45,727 bases of DNA from Flavobacterium sp. HTF (lineage in GTDB: Bacteria; Bacteroidota; Bacteroidia; Flavobacteriales; Flavobacteriaceae), in the NCBI RefSeq assembly GCF_003105115.1, contig NZ_QETH01000034.1, forward strand, positions 1-45,727. The letters run 5' to 3'. Under the pieces are notes generated by a model, which saw only the letters and a list, made by a program, of their open reading frames with translations, was not told where the DNA came from and searched no databases. The position numbers and the translations under genes were made by a program. The stretch's first letter is position 1. Each line of letters opens with the position of its first letter. Shown here piece after piece: positions 26,259 through 35,093 of this stretch.

Positions 26259-27665
26259 TTAAAAATTGAAATATTCTTTAGCATTGTTATATGAAATATC
26301 AGAAACCAGTTTTCCTATCCATTCCATATCATTTGGAAGTTCTCCTCTTTTGATTTCGTCTCCTAAAAGATTACATAAAATACGTCTGAAATATTCGTGT
26401 CTTGGAAAAGACAAGAAGCTTCTTGAATCGGTAAGCATTCCAACAAAACAGCTGATTAATCCCATATTTGAAAGGGCATTTAGCTGCTTCGTCATTCCGT
26501 CTTTCTGATCTAAAAACCACCATCCTGATCCGAACTGAACTTTTCCTCTAACACTTCCGTCATTAAAATTTCCAATCATCGTTGCCATAACTTCATTATC
26601 AGCAGGATTTAGGTTGTAAATGATCGTTTTAGTCAGTTTATCTTTGCTGTCTAAAGCATTTAAAAAGCCTGATAATTTTTGTGCCTGCGGATAATCCCCA
26701 ATAGAATCCCAACCTGTATCAGGGCCTAAGATTCTGTGCATACGTGCATTATTGTTACGTAAAGCTCCTAAGTGAAACTGCTGTACCCATCCAAATTCGT
26801 GATACGTTTCGCATAAAAATATTAAAACAGCACTTTGGAATTTTAAAGCTTCTTCTGAAGACAAGGTTCCGTTTTCTCTTTTCTTTTTGAAAATGGTATT
26901 GATTTCGTTTTCTGTAAAGTTTTCGAAATAAATCTGATCTAAACCATGATCACTTAATTTACAGCCATTTACATTAAAGAATTCAATTCTTTTTCTTAAT
27001 GCCGAAAGTAAATCAGCATAAGTATTAATTGCAATTCCGGACACATCCCCTAATGTGTCCAGATATGCATTATAGCCATCGTTAGCAATTAAGATAGCTT
27101 TGTCAGGTCTGAAAGCGGTACTCATCTTTATTCCGGCAGAATTGTTTGCGAATTTCTGGTGAAATTCTAAACTATCAACTGGATCTTCTGTAGTACAAAC
27201 CAATTCAGCGTTTACTTTCTTAAGGAGGTTCTGCGTGCTGTACGCCTGCGAGTTTATTTTTTCTGAAGTTTCAATATAAATTTTCTCAGCTGATTTTTCA
27301 TTCAGTAAATCATAAATATCAAAATAACGGGCCAATTCTAAATGCGTCCAGTGATATAAAGGGTTACGCATCGTATACGGAACTGTTTTTGCCCAGTTTA
27401 GGAATTTATCTTTATCCGATCCGTTTCCTGTAACAAACTGCTCGTTGATACCCAATGTACGCATTGCACGCCATTTGTAGTGATCTCCGTTAATCCAAAC
27501 CTGTGTAATATTATCGAAGATTTTATCTTCTGCAATAAACTGCGGATTTAGGTGATTATGATAATCAATAATCGGCTGATTTTTAGAGTAATTGTGATAT
27601 AACTCTTCAGCATATTTATTTTCTAATAAAAAATTATCGTGTATGAAAGTGGTATTTGAACTCAT
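26259..27665 (-). CDS. uxaC: Glucuronate/galacturonate isomerase
   Basis: A 468-residue uronate isomerase of the amidohydrolase-fold family, converting D-galacturonate to D-tagaturonate (and glucuronate to fructuronate). Typical blocks are IIDYHNHLNPQFIAEDK near the start with the His-x-His metal site, NPLYHWTHLELARYF, NPADNEVMATMIGNF, and the C-terminal SRSFLSFPRHEYFRRILCN. The length matches E. coli UxaC. It lies between kduD and kdgK. Confidence 0.95.
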   Translation of the reverse strand: MSSNTTFIHDNFLLENKYAEELYHNYSKNQPIIDYHNHLNPQFIAEDKIFDNITQVWINGDHYKWRAMRTLGINEQFVTGNGSDKDKFLNWAKTVPYTMRNPLYHWTHLELARYFDIYDLLNEKSAEKIYIETSEKINSQAYSTQNLLKKVNAELVCTTEDPVDSLEFHQKFANNSAGIKMSTAFRPDKAILIANDGYNAYLDTLGDVSGIAINTYADLLSALRKRIEFFNVNGCKLSDHGLDQIYFENFTENEINTIFKKKRENGTLSSEEALKFQSAVLIFLCETYHEFGWVQQFHLGALRNNNARMHRILGPDTGWDSIGDYPQAQKLSGFLNALDSKDKLTKTIIYNLNPADNEVMATMIGNFNDGSVRGKVQFGSGWWFLDQKDGMTKQLNALSNMGLISCFVGMLTDSRSFLSFPRHEYFRRILCNLLGDEIKRGELPNDMEWIGKLVSDISYNNAKEYFNF

Positions 27666-27688
27666 GTCTCTTAAATATAATTTGAAAA

Positions 27689-28480
27689 TTATTCTTCGTT
27701 AGAAGGTTTTCCGATTGTAGCAAGGATTCCGCCATCAACATACAAAATGTGACCGTTTACAAAATCACTGGCTTTTGATGATAAAAATATTGCTGCTCCC
27801 GCTAAATCGCCCGGGTCTCCCCATTTGGCTGCCGGCGTTCTGCTGATGATAAAATCATTAAACGGATGTCCGTCCACTCTGATCGGTTTTGTCTGTTCTG
27901 TAGCAAAATAACCTGGCCCAATTCCATTGATCTGTACATTATATTTCGCCCATTCAGTCGCCATATTTTTGGTCAGCATTTTCAATCCTCCTTTTGCTGC
28001 AGCATAAGCAGAAACAGTATTTCTGCCCAATTCGCTCATCATCGAACAAATGTTTATTATTTTTCCCTGCCTTCTTTCAATCATTCCTTTGGCAACATGC
28101 TTAGAAACGATAAAAGGGCTTACAAGATCAATATCAATTACTTCTCTGAAATCAGCAACTTCCATTTCAAGCAGCGGAATTCTTTTGATAATTCCGGCAT
28201 TGTTGATTAAGATATCGATTGGTCCGACTTCATTTTCAATTTTCTGAACAGCTTCAATTACTTCTTTCTCTTCTGTTACATTAAATCTGTAACCAACCGC
28301 ATTGATTCCTTCACTTTTAAGTAATGCCACAGCATCATCAATTTTTTGTTGTGATGAATTTCCGTTAACCACAATTGTAGCTCCGGCCTGACCTAATCCT
28401 TTTGCCATTGCCATTCCCAGTCCGTGTGTACTTCCTGTGATAAGGGCAACTTTTCCTTTTATATCAAATAAATTTGTCAT
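27689..28480 (-). CDS. kduD: 2-dehydro-3-deoxy-D-gluconate 5-dehydrogenase (short-chain dehydrogenase)
   Basis: A 263-residue short-chain dehydrogenase that reduces 2,5-diketo-3-deoxygluconate to KDG. The Rossmann motif TGSTHGLGMAMAKG, NNAG at 93-96 and the catalytic set Ser146, Tyr159 and Lys163 (YAAAKGG) are all present; the ending VNGHILYVDGG is typical. It starts 5 bp after kduI, the preceding step in the pathway, so the specific KduD assignment is strong although the SDR family is broad. Confidence 0.93.
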   Translation of the reverse strand: MTNLFDIKGKVALITGSTHGLGMAMAKGLGQAGATIVVNGNSSQQKIDDAVALLKSEGINAVGYRFNVTEEKEVIEAVQKIENEVGPIDILINNAGIIKRIPLLEMEVADFREVIDIDLVSPFIVSKHVAKGMIERRQGKIINICSMMSELGRNTVSAYAAAKGGLKMLTKNMATEWAKYNVQINGIGPGYFATEQTKPIRVDGHPFNDFIISRTPAAKWGDPGDLAGAAIFLSSKASDFVNGHILYVDGGILATIGKPSNEE

Positions 28481-28485
28481 GATTA

Positions 28486-29325
28486 TTATCTTAAGTCTGT
28501 GATTTTACAAACATCCATATCTCCGTAATCTAAATTCTCACCAGCCATTCCCCAGATAAAAGTATAATTACTGGTTCCTGAACCAGAGTGAATTGACCAT
28601 GGCGGAGAAATAACAGCCTGATGATTGTTCATCCAGATATGTCTTGTTTCCTGTGGTTGTCCCATAAAATGGCAAACTGCCTGATTTTCCGGAATATCCA
28701 AATAGAAATATACTTCCATTCTACGATCGTGAACGTGAGCCGGCATAGTATTCCAAACACTTCCCGGTCTTAATTCTGTCATTCCCATCTGCAATTGACA
28801 AGTAGTTACCACACTTCCGATAATCATTTGGTTAACCGTACGGTGATTGGCCGTTTCCATTGTACCCAGTTCTAATTTATTTGCTTCAGCCAAACTTACT
28901 TTTACCGTTGGATAAGTAGTATGTGCGGGTGCCGAATTGATATAAAATTTAGCCGGATTTTTGCTGTCATCACTTTTAAAAATCACTTCTTTATTACCGC
29001 TTCCGATATACAAAGCATCTTTAAATCCAAGTTCATACGATTTTCCTTCAACCAAAACAGAACCGCTTCCCCCAACATTTATAATTCCGATTTCTCTTCG
29101 TTCTAAAAAATATGGCGCTTTGAGCGGATCAATAGTTTCCAAGGTCAAATTACCTTTTACAGGAACCGCAGAACCGGCAATATATCTGTCATAATGAGAA
29201 TATACCAATACGATTTCATCCTCCTGCATCAAATCATCAATCAGGAATTCTTTTCTTAATTCCTGTGTATCATATTTTTTAACTGCTTCAGGGCTTGACG
29301 CGTATCTTGAACTATATTTTGTCAT
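28486..29325 (-). CDS. kduI: 5-keto-4-deoxyuronate isomerase
   Basis: A 279-residue cupin that isomerises 5-keto-4-deoxyuronate, derived from unsaturated galacturonate, into 2,5-diketo-3-deoxygluconate. The zinc ligands are conserved as His197, His199, Glu204 (AHVHDRRMEVYFY) and His246 (PPWSIHSG), one position shifted from the E. coli enzyme. It is the first gene of a six-to-seven gene operon and is controlled by the LacI operator just upstream. Confidence 0.96.
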   Translation of the reverse strand: MTKYSSRYASSPEAVKKYDTQELRKEFLIDDLMQEDEIVLVYSHYDRYIAGSAVPVKGNLTLETIDPLKAPYFLERREIGIINVGGSGSVLVEGKSYELGFKDALYIGSGNKEVIFKSDDSKNPAKFYINSAPAHTTYPTVKVSLAEANKLELGTMETANHRTVNQMIIGSVVTTCQLQMGMTELRPGSVWNTMPAHVHDRRMEVYFYLDIPENQAVCHFMGQPQETRHIWMNNHQAVISPPWSIHSGSGTSNYTFIWGMAGENLDYGDMDVCKITDLR

Positions 29326-29339
29326 AATTTTTAATTTAA

Positions 29340-29353
29340 TGTAATCGATTGCA
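29340..29353 (-). promoter_or_regulatory. LacI-family operator (TGTAATCGATTGCA) of the kduI operon
   Basis: Same 14-bp core as the pectin-operon operator with one changed base. It lies 14 bp before the kduI start and directly abuts the -7 box TAATTTTG (29354-29361, minus strand), so a bound repressor would cover the transcription start. The flanks CAAA and AA are shared with the exuT site. Confidence 0.8.
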
Positions 29354-29361
29354 CAAAATTA
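29354..29361 (-). promoter_or_regulatory. -7 box (TAATTTTG) of the kduI operon
   Basis: Exact TAnnTTTG match adjacent to the operator. No clear TTTG -33 element at the right distance. Confidence 0.6.
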
Positions 29362-29383
29362 TATCTTTATATTTAAAAAACCA

Positions 29384-29424
29384 TAATTCAAGCTATAATT
29401 TATTTCAATTTTAAGTTTGAATTA
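29384..29424 (-). terminator. Putative exuT terminator
   Basis: Arms TAATTCAA (29384-29391) and TTGAATTA (29417-29424) form a hairpin in the minus-strand transcript, followed by a run of six U (29375-29380). It separates exuT from the kduI promoter, making exuT its own unit. Confidence 0.5.
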
Positions 29425-29435
29425 GTATGATCTGA

Positions 29436-30905
29436 TTAAAGATCTGTAATCGGGCTGTATTTTGGTACTAATGATTTCATTACAATCCATCCTGTAAGGT
29501 AACAAATGGCACAAATAGAAAAAATGATAAAATATCCCGCTTCAATTCCATGAAAACCCATAAATGACATATTTGTTTCTTTGGCATGATCAAACAAAAC
29601 CCCTGACCCTTTATTAATCAGCGTTGATCCAATTCCGCCTGCCAGACCACCGATTCCTGTAATGGTTGCGATTGCTTTTTTAGGAAACATATCTCCAACT
29701 GTTGTAAAAATATTGGCAGACCATGACTGGTGAGCTGCACCGGCAATTCCGATAATAATTACCGGAACCCAGTAACTTATATATCCCAATGGCTGTGCGA
29801 TTAGCGCCAATAAAGGAAAAAACGCAAAAATCAACATGGCTCTCATTCTTCCCTCGTATGGATTCATTCCCTTTTTTTCTACGAAATAAGTTGGTAACCA
29901 TCCTCCAATAATCGACAATAACGTAATCATATAAAGTACAAACAACGGCAATGCTGCCTGTGTTGAGTCCATTCCGTAAACAGAACTTAAATATGCTGGT
30001 GTCCAGAATAAAAAGAACCACCAAACGCCGTCTGTCATAAATTTCCCGAAAGCAAAAGCCCAGGTTTGTTTATACTTGAAACAAGCTGCAAGTGAAACTT
30101 TTGTAGTAGTTTCAGGAACGAAACCTGCCAATTTACTATCAGCAATATCATCTTGCTGAATATAAGCCAATTCTTCTGCTGTTACTTTTACGTGCTTTTC
30201 AGGTTTATCATACATAAACATCCAGAAGCCCATCCACACAAATCCCAATGCACCAATGATTATAAAAGACATTTCCCAGCCAAAAGATTTTGCAATAAAC
30301 GGAATTGTAATGGGTGCCGCTAAAGCACCAACTGTTGCTCCTGCATTAAAAATACTGGTTGCAAATGCCCTGTCTTTTTTTGGAAAATATTCTGCTGTAG
30401 TTTTTATTGCTGCAGGAAAGTTTCCTGCTTCTCCAACTGCCAAAACGAAACGTGCAAAAATAAACAGCGCAACACTTACATTGATTACCAATGCCGTATC
30501 GCTTACTGTACTGATTATTTCTTTTGAACCATGAAATCCTACAAACCATTCTCCGGTGATAATTCCTGAAGTGGCTATACCGCAAAAAGCATGCAGACAA
30601 GCACCAACAGACCAAATACCGATAGCCCATAAAAACCCTTTTTTAGTATCTAACCAATCTACAAATCTTCCTGCAAACAGTAATGATACGGCGTAAAAAA
30701 TAGAAAACAAAGCTGTAATATTTCCATAGTCGTTATTGGTCCAGTGAAATTCAGGAGCAATAAAATCACTCCATGTTAAAGAAAGGACCTGCCTGTCTAA
30801 GTAATTAATTGTTGTGGCAAAAAACAACAAGGCACATATACTCCAACGATATTTTCCAACTTTAGTGCTTGTGTCATTCATTGTGACTGAATTTGTCTGG
30901 TTCAT
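29436..30905 (-). CDS. exuT: Hexuronate MFS transporter ExuT-like
   Basis: A 489-residue major-facilitator permease of about twelve helices. The signature INYLDRQVLSLTWSDFIAPE near residue 34 and the loop GEAGNFPAAIKTTAEYFPKK are those of the anion:cation symporter branch containing ExuT, importing galacturonate or glucuronate with a proton across the inner membrane. It has its own promoter and LacI operator and lies beside the uronate catabolic operon, which supports hexuronate over other organic anions. Confidence 0.9.
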   Translation of the reverse strand: MNQTNSVTMNDTSTKVGKYRWSICALLFFATTINYLDRQVLSLTWSDFIAPEFHWTNNDYGNITALFSIFYAVSLLFAGRFVDWLDTKKGFLWAIGIWSVGACLHAFCGIATSGIITGEWFVGFHGSKEIISTVSDTALVINVSVALFIFARFVLAVGEAGNFPAAIKTTAEYFPKKDRAFATSIFNAGATVGALAAPITIPFIAKSFGWEMSFIIIGALGFVWMGFWMFMYDKPEKHVKVTAEELAYIQQDDIADSKLAGFVPETTTKVSLAACFKYKQTWAFAFGKFMTDGVWWFFLFWTPAYLSSVYGMDSTQAALPLFVLYMITLLSIIGGWLPTYFVEKKGMNPYEGRMRAMLIFAFFPLLALIAQPLGYISYWVPVIIIGIAGAAHQSWSANIFTTVGDMFPKKAIATITGIGGLAGGIGSTLINKGSGVLFDHAKETNMSFMGFHGIEAGYFIIFSICAICYLTGWIVMKSLVPKYSPITDL

Positions 30906-30993
30906 GGTAGTGGTTATTATAATTTATAGTTAGCAGCTATTTAATTCTTATGACAGTACTATTTAAAATCAAAATAAGTAAAAAATTAAATAA

Positions 30994-31007
30994 TGTAATC
31001 GATTGCA
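30994..31007 (-). promoter_or_regulatory. LacI-family operator (TGTAATCGATTGCA) of exuT
   Basis: Identical to the kduI operator in all 14 bases, with matching flanks. It abuts the -7 box of exuT. Confidence 0.82.
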
Positions 31008-31038
31008 CAAATATAGTTTTTAATCTGTATAATCCAAA
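31008..31038 (-). promoter_or_regulatory. exuT promoter
   Basis: On the minus strand TTTG (31035-31038), a 19-bp spacer and TATATTTG (31008-31015): a full match to the Bacteroidota consensus TTTG-N19-TAnnTTTG. Confidence 0.75.
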
Positions 31039-31324
31039 AAAATTAAATAAAAAATTATTTTATCAATATAAATAAATATATCATACAAAAAATACATTAC
31101 TAAATTACATATTAAACAATATATCTGTTAAAAGCCAATATGTGAAAATCATCCGTTTTAGGTAATAAAATTGTCCTGAAATAAGTAGTTTTTGCTGAAT
31201 TTTAAATGATATTTCAAATTCATTGAGAATGAAGCAATTTTTATTGTTTGGTAGATCTGATTAGGAAAGAAATTTCTACATTTGATTGTATCTCAAAAAT
31301 AATTGCTAACTAATTTTATTAAAA
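31039..31324. other. Divergent region between exuT and the esterase gene
   Basis: AT-rich, no gene. An exact -7 box TACATTTG (31277-31284, plus strand) lies 41 bp before the esterase start; the nearest TTTG upstream (31247-31250) is spaced 26 bp, too far for a standard -33. No second LacI palindrome is present on this side. Confidence 0.5.
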
Positions 31325-32269
31325 TTGAAAAAATCAAAAACCTCCATTTTAAAAAGAGTCTTCTTAAATCTGATTTTATGTTTAGGAACCCTAAGCCAGC
31401 TTCAGGCGCAGAATCAGGTGATTCCGCTTTGGAATAAAATTCCGGGAGAATTAAAAGCTGCTGATTACAAGGAAAAAGAAGAAATAAAAGATGGAAAAGT
31501 ACAAAGTACAAGTTTGGTTACAACACCAACTTTAAGCGTGTTTTTGCCAAAAGAAATGAAACCAAATCAAACGGCTGTTATTATTTTTCCAGGCGGGGGT
31601 TACATGCATTTAGCCATTGATAAGGAAGGTACTAAAATTGCCGAATGGTTTAATAGCATCGGAATTGCAGCTTTTGTTTTAAAATACAGACTGCCAAATG
31701 ATAAAATCATGATTGACAAAACGATTGGCCCTTTGCAGGACGCACAGGAATCAATTCGAATTGTGAGACAAAATGCTTCAAAATGGAATATTGATCCGAA
31801 TAAAATTGGTGTAATGGGATTTTCTGCAGGAGGACATCTGGCCTCTACTCTATCTACACATTATGATGATAAAGTTTATGAAACTGCCTCTAAGGCAAGT
31901 GCCCGTCCTGATTTTTCACTTTTAATTTATCCTGTAGTTTCTATGCAGAATGAAATAACGCATAAAGGCTCACAAACCAACTTATTGGGAGACAACCCTT
32001 CGCAGGAATTAATTGATTCTTTTTCGAATGAAAAAAAGGTTACTGCTCAAACTCCGTCAACATTTTTGATTCATGCTACTGACGATGAAGTGGTTATTCC
32101 CGAAAATAGTATTAATTATTATTTAGCGCTTAAAAAAAATAAAGTTACAGCAGAATTACATATATATGAAAAAGGAGGACATGGTTTTGGATTAGGTGTA
32201 AACGACACCAGCAAATTCTGGACAAAGCAATGTGAAGAATGGCTAAAAAATAACGGATTTAAGAATTAA
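31325..32269 (+). CDS. Secreted alpha/beta-hydrolase, acetylesterase-type (BD-FAE-like)
   Basis: A 314-residue secreted esterase. It reads from a TTG codon: an in-frame stop lies at 31307, no ATG is near, and TTG gives a good signal peptide (VFLNLILCLGTLSQLQAQ). The oxyanion loop FPGGGYMHLA and nucleophile elbow GFSAGGHLAS carry the catalytic Ser; the acid and base lie in ATDDEVV and GGHGFG. Such enzymes deacetylate plant polysaccharides. Next to the uronate genes it probably acts on acetylated pectin, though xylan is possible. Confidence 0.83.
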   Translation: MKKSKTSILKRVFLNLILCLGTLSQLQAQNQVIPLWNKIPGELKAADYKEKEEIKDGKVQSTSLVTTPTLSVFLPKEMKPNQTAVIIFPGGGYMHLAIDKEGTKIAEWFNSIGIAAFVLKYRLPNDKIMIDKTIGPLQDAQESIRIVRQNASKWNIDPNKIGVMGFSAGGHLASTLSTHYDDKVYETASKASARPDFSLLIYPVVSMQNEITHKGSQTNLLGDNPSQELIDSFSNEKKVTAQTPSTFLIHATDDEVVIPENSINYYLALKKNKVTAELHIYEKGGHGFGLGVNDTSKFWTKQCEEWLKNNGFKN

Positions 32270-32282
32270 ATCATAAAAATTA

Positions 32283-32315
32283 AAAAAGGCAAAACTCATA
32301 AAGTTTTGCCTTTTT
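32283..32315. terminator. Bidirectional terminator between the esterase and PepSY genes
   Basis: Perfect 14-bp stem (32283-32296 with 32302-32315) whose arms begin and end in A and T runs, 5-nt loop. It lies between convergent genes and serves both. A run of 14 A follows at 32323-32336. Confidence 0.88.
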
Positions 32316-32356
32316 CGTTATCAAAAAAAAAAAAAACGAAGTGAACAATTGAAATT

Positions 32357-33766
32357 TTAAACAGCAACTTCTTTTTCTGCTATAGCTTTTAATTTAGAAA
32401 CAGAACTTGCTTTGTCTGTTACCTTAGGTTTTGTATTTGATTTTTTACCGAATTTTTGTTTTCCCCACCAAATTATAAATCCGGTGATGGGTAAACTTGC
32501 CGAGATCAGACTGGCAAAAAAAGCCAGGAACTTTCCTGTAAGTCCAAGTACACTTCCGACATGAATATCATAATTCATTCTTCTGATTTTATCCGGTAAA
32601 TTGGCTTCTATATATTTTCCTGAAAAAGGAGTTTTTATCGAAATTTCTTTGAGTGTCTGCTGGTCAAAACTATAACGGTCCATATTATAGAATGTATTTT
32701 TTTGTTTGTATACAAAAGCGCCTATAGCATCAGAAGGTTTTTCCGGTATGGTTACCATAATTCCTGAAGCCTGTGGATTTTCTTTTGAAATGGTTTTTAG
32801 CAGTTTATCAACTGTTGTTACATTAAATGCTGCAATATGAGTAGTGTCGGATTTTGGTGATTCACGGCTTTCTGTTAATGGTTTGCCTCCTGATGTTACC
32901 CAGTACAAAGATTTACTCCACCAGTTAAAACTCCAAACCAGACCCGTAATAGAGATAAACAACAGAAAAATCATACTGTAAAAACCCAGTACATTGTGCA
33001 GATCATAATTCAGACGTTTAAACGTTGCTGACCATTTGATTTTAAAGCTTTTATCACGAATAGACTTGATCCATTTTGTTGGCCACCACAATACGATTCC
33101 CGAAATCAGTAAAAAGACAAAAATCAGAACTGCAACCCCAACAATTGGTCTTCCAATATCATAAGGAAGCCATAAGGCACGGTGTCCGTTTAGAATAAAT
33201 CTGAAAAAATCAGGAGAATCAGTTCTTGAAACAGACTTGACGTTCAATACTTCACTCGTGTATGGATTCATATAAACGCTGGTAAAAATACCGCCTCTTC
33301 TTTTTCTGGATTTTTCTTCCTTTCCTTTCTTTTTATCTCTTCCTTCTCTTTTTCCGTCACTATTTTTAGCGGCCTCAGTTTGTTTTTTATCTTTATTAAA
33401 CTCTTTTTTATCTTCTCTGCCCTTGCCTTTACCTTCCTTTTTTTCAGTAAAATACCCTACGATGGCAGCTTCGTCTTTTGCTCCAAAAGTGACACTTTTG
33501 GCATGCTTGCCTTTCATTTCCTTATCGGCAATGGTCACTAATTGCGAAGGCAGTAAAAATGCCTGTTCCTGTGGTTTTACAAAACGCCAGTCTTCAGTAA
33601 AATCCCTGATTTCATTTTCAAAAACATAAATACAACCCGTTAAACTGACAATGACGACTATAATACCGGAAGCTAATCCGAGCCACAAATGCAGCCAGGC
33701 CATTACACGCTTAAAAAGCGATTTTTTACTTTTTTTCTTATTTGGTTTTGACGAAGAAGAAAACAT
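32357..33766 (-). CDS. PepSY-domain inner-membrane protein (XusC-like)
   Basis: A 469-residue PepSY-associated membrane protein with four clear helices: WLHLWLGLASGIIVVIVSLT near 25-50, IVGVAVLIFVFLLISGIVLWW near 210, FYSMIFLLFISITGLVWSFN near 270 and LAFFASLISASLPITGFIIWW near 415. Histidines in H-L-W-L and G-H-R-A fit the family, linked to siderophore reduction or release at the inner membrane. In the Bacteroides XusABC system this is XusC, and gene order here is the same. A Lys/Glu/Arg-rich insert at about 110-165 is unusual. A terminator lies 26 nt before the start. Confidence 0.85.
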   Translation of the reverse strand: MFSSSSKPNKKKSKKSLFKRVMAWLHLWLGLASGIIVVIVSLTGCIYVFENEIRDFTEDWRFVKPQEQAFLLPSQLVTIADKEMKGKHAKSVTFGAKDEAAIVGYFTEKKEGKGKGREDKKEFNKDKKQTEAAKNSDGKREGRDKKKGKEEKSRKRRGGIFTSVYMNPYTSEVLNVKSVSRTDSPDFFRFILNGHRALWLPYDIGRPIVGVAVLIFVFLLISGIVLWWPTKWIKSIRDKSFKIKWSATFKRLNYDLHNVLGFYSMIFLLFISITGLVWSFNWWSKSLYWVTSGGKPLTESRESPKSDTTHIAAFNVTTVDKLLKTISKENPQASGIMVTIPEKPSDAIGAFVYKQKNTFYNMDRYSFDQQTLKEISIKTPFSGKYIEANLPDKIRRMNYDIHVGSVLGLTGKFLAFFASLISASLPITGFIIWWGKQKFGKKSNTKPKVTDKASSVSKLKAIAEKEVAV

Positions 33767-33792
33767 ATTTTAAAGAGTATAAATAAATAAAA

Positions 33793-33820
33793 AACCGCAG
33801 ACCCCGAAGAGCCTACGGTT
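33793..33820 (-). terminator. C(UUCG)G hairpin terminator between the DUF4374 and PepSY genes
   Basis: In the minus-strand transcript 33820-33809 pairs with 33804-33793 as a 12-bp stem (including G-U pairs) closed by a C(UUCG)G tetraloop, followed by UUUUUUAUUUAUUU. On the opposite strand the G-U pairs become mismatches, so selection is on the minus transcript. It lies 26 nt before the PepSY start codon. Confidence 0.8.
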
Positions 33821-33836
33821 CAAAAAAAACAAATTT

Positions 33837-35069
33837 TTAGTATTTTAATTTAGCGATAGCCGTAATCTGACCACCTTCTACTTTCATACCTCTTGTAGCA
33901 ACAGCAGTTGTACCATTGATAGTATAAATCCAGCTTCCTTCCGGAGTATTAATACCAAGTACTGCTGAATTTCCGTCTTCTGTAACAATGTTGTAACGAC
34001 TCGTTGCAGAAGTCAATGTTGCAGGAACATTTGTTACCCAAGCAAAAGTTTGGTTGTAAACATCGGCAATAGCTAATTTTACAGCTCCATTGTTTTTACC
34101 TGCATTTCCGTACATCAACAATAAGAATTTCCCTTTTGAGATATAACTTGTTGAAGAAATTTTATATCCTCCTGATTTCTCCTCAACATTAAAGAAATAA
34201 GACTGATCAAACTCTGTAGTTCCTTTTTTAATTTTTACAATCGCAGATGGTTTTGTAGAAACTAAAGTAGTATTACTAGTTGCAATTGCTCCGGAGAAAC
34301 CATAAGCATCTCCATTTTCATCCTGAAATAATCCGTTTGTAAAATAAGCTCCTAAATAACTTGTACGGTTATCTTTGATTACTTTTTCTAATTTAAGTTC
34401 CGGATAATTGTAAACCGCAACCCATGTACTATCAGGATTTGCTGTTCCGAAATTATCAAGTCCGTCACCTTTGATACTCATGTATGGCATGAACACTTTA
34501 TCCCCCACCTGAGTTGCCCAGGTAAAGAAAGCTCTCTCTCCATTTCCGGCTAGTTTTTTAGTATCTTGTTGTGCTTCACCTGTAATTAGTGATTTCTCAG
34601 CATCAATTTTGTACATCATTGCAATAGATGCAGCGCCACTTCTTGGAACTTTTACAGTTAAGATATCTTTATTTACAGCTGCAAAAACGTGCACGGTTTC
34701 TGCCTGAAAATCAGATTTTTTTTGCAATTTACCTTCAGCAGTTAAGTTGTAAGTCGTCACAGCTCCAGGATTTCCCTGTCCGTATAATAAACTAAAAAAG
34801 TTATTTTGGGCTGTAATATAATAACGGTAAGTTCCATCTTGTTCGATACCATTACCGATTGTACTAATTGTACCTGTTGAAACATCGTCTGTAGTTAATA
34901 AATAATCTGCAATTCCTACAGCTCCTGTAGTTGCTGTAATTATATATTTTGTTTTACCAGTATCAATTCCTCCTCCTGTTCCATTTCCGGAATTGTCATC
35001 ACTACTGCATGAGAATGCTGTAAAAGCTATAAAAGCTGAGAATAAAGCTAATTTGTTACCTCTTTTCAT
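33837..35069 (-). CDS. DUF4374 lipoprotein (XusB-like, siderophore binding)
   Basis: A 410-residue surface lipoprotein: signal peptide with lipobox FSCSSDDN (Cys21), then a Gly-rich linker to about 36, then a repeated-beta domain starting TKYIITATTGAVGIADYLLT, as in DUF4374 proteins that fold as beta-propellers. In Bacteroides, XusB of this family captures enterobactin-type xenosiderophores for its TonB partner. Here it lies 24 bp after the TonB receptor, the same arrangement. The ligand in this organism is inferred. Confidence 0.85.
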   Translation of the reverse strand: MKRGNKLALFSAFIAFTAFSCSSDDNSGNGTGGGIDTGKTKYIITATTGAVGIADYLLTTDDVSTGTISTIGNGIEQDGTYRYYITAQNNFFSLLYGQGNPGAVTTYNLTAEGKLQKKSDFQAETVHVFAAVNKDILTVKVPRSGAASIAMMYKIDAEKSLITGEAQQDTKKLAGNGERAFFTWATQVGDKVFMPYMSIKGDGLDNFGTANPDSTWVAVYNYPELKLEKVIKDNRTSYLGAYFTNGLFQDENGDAYGFSGAIATSNTTLVSTKPSAIVKIKKGTTEFDQSYFFNVEEKSGGYKISSTSYISKGKFLLLMYGNAGKNNGAVKLAIADVYNQTFAWVTNVPATLTSATSRYNIVTEDGNSAVLGINTPEGSWIYTINGTTAVATRGMKVEGGQITAIAKLKY

Positions 35070-35093
35070 ATTATTATGGTTTTAAAAAAATTA

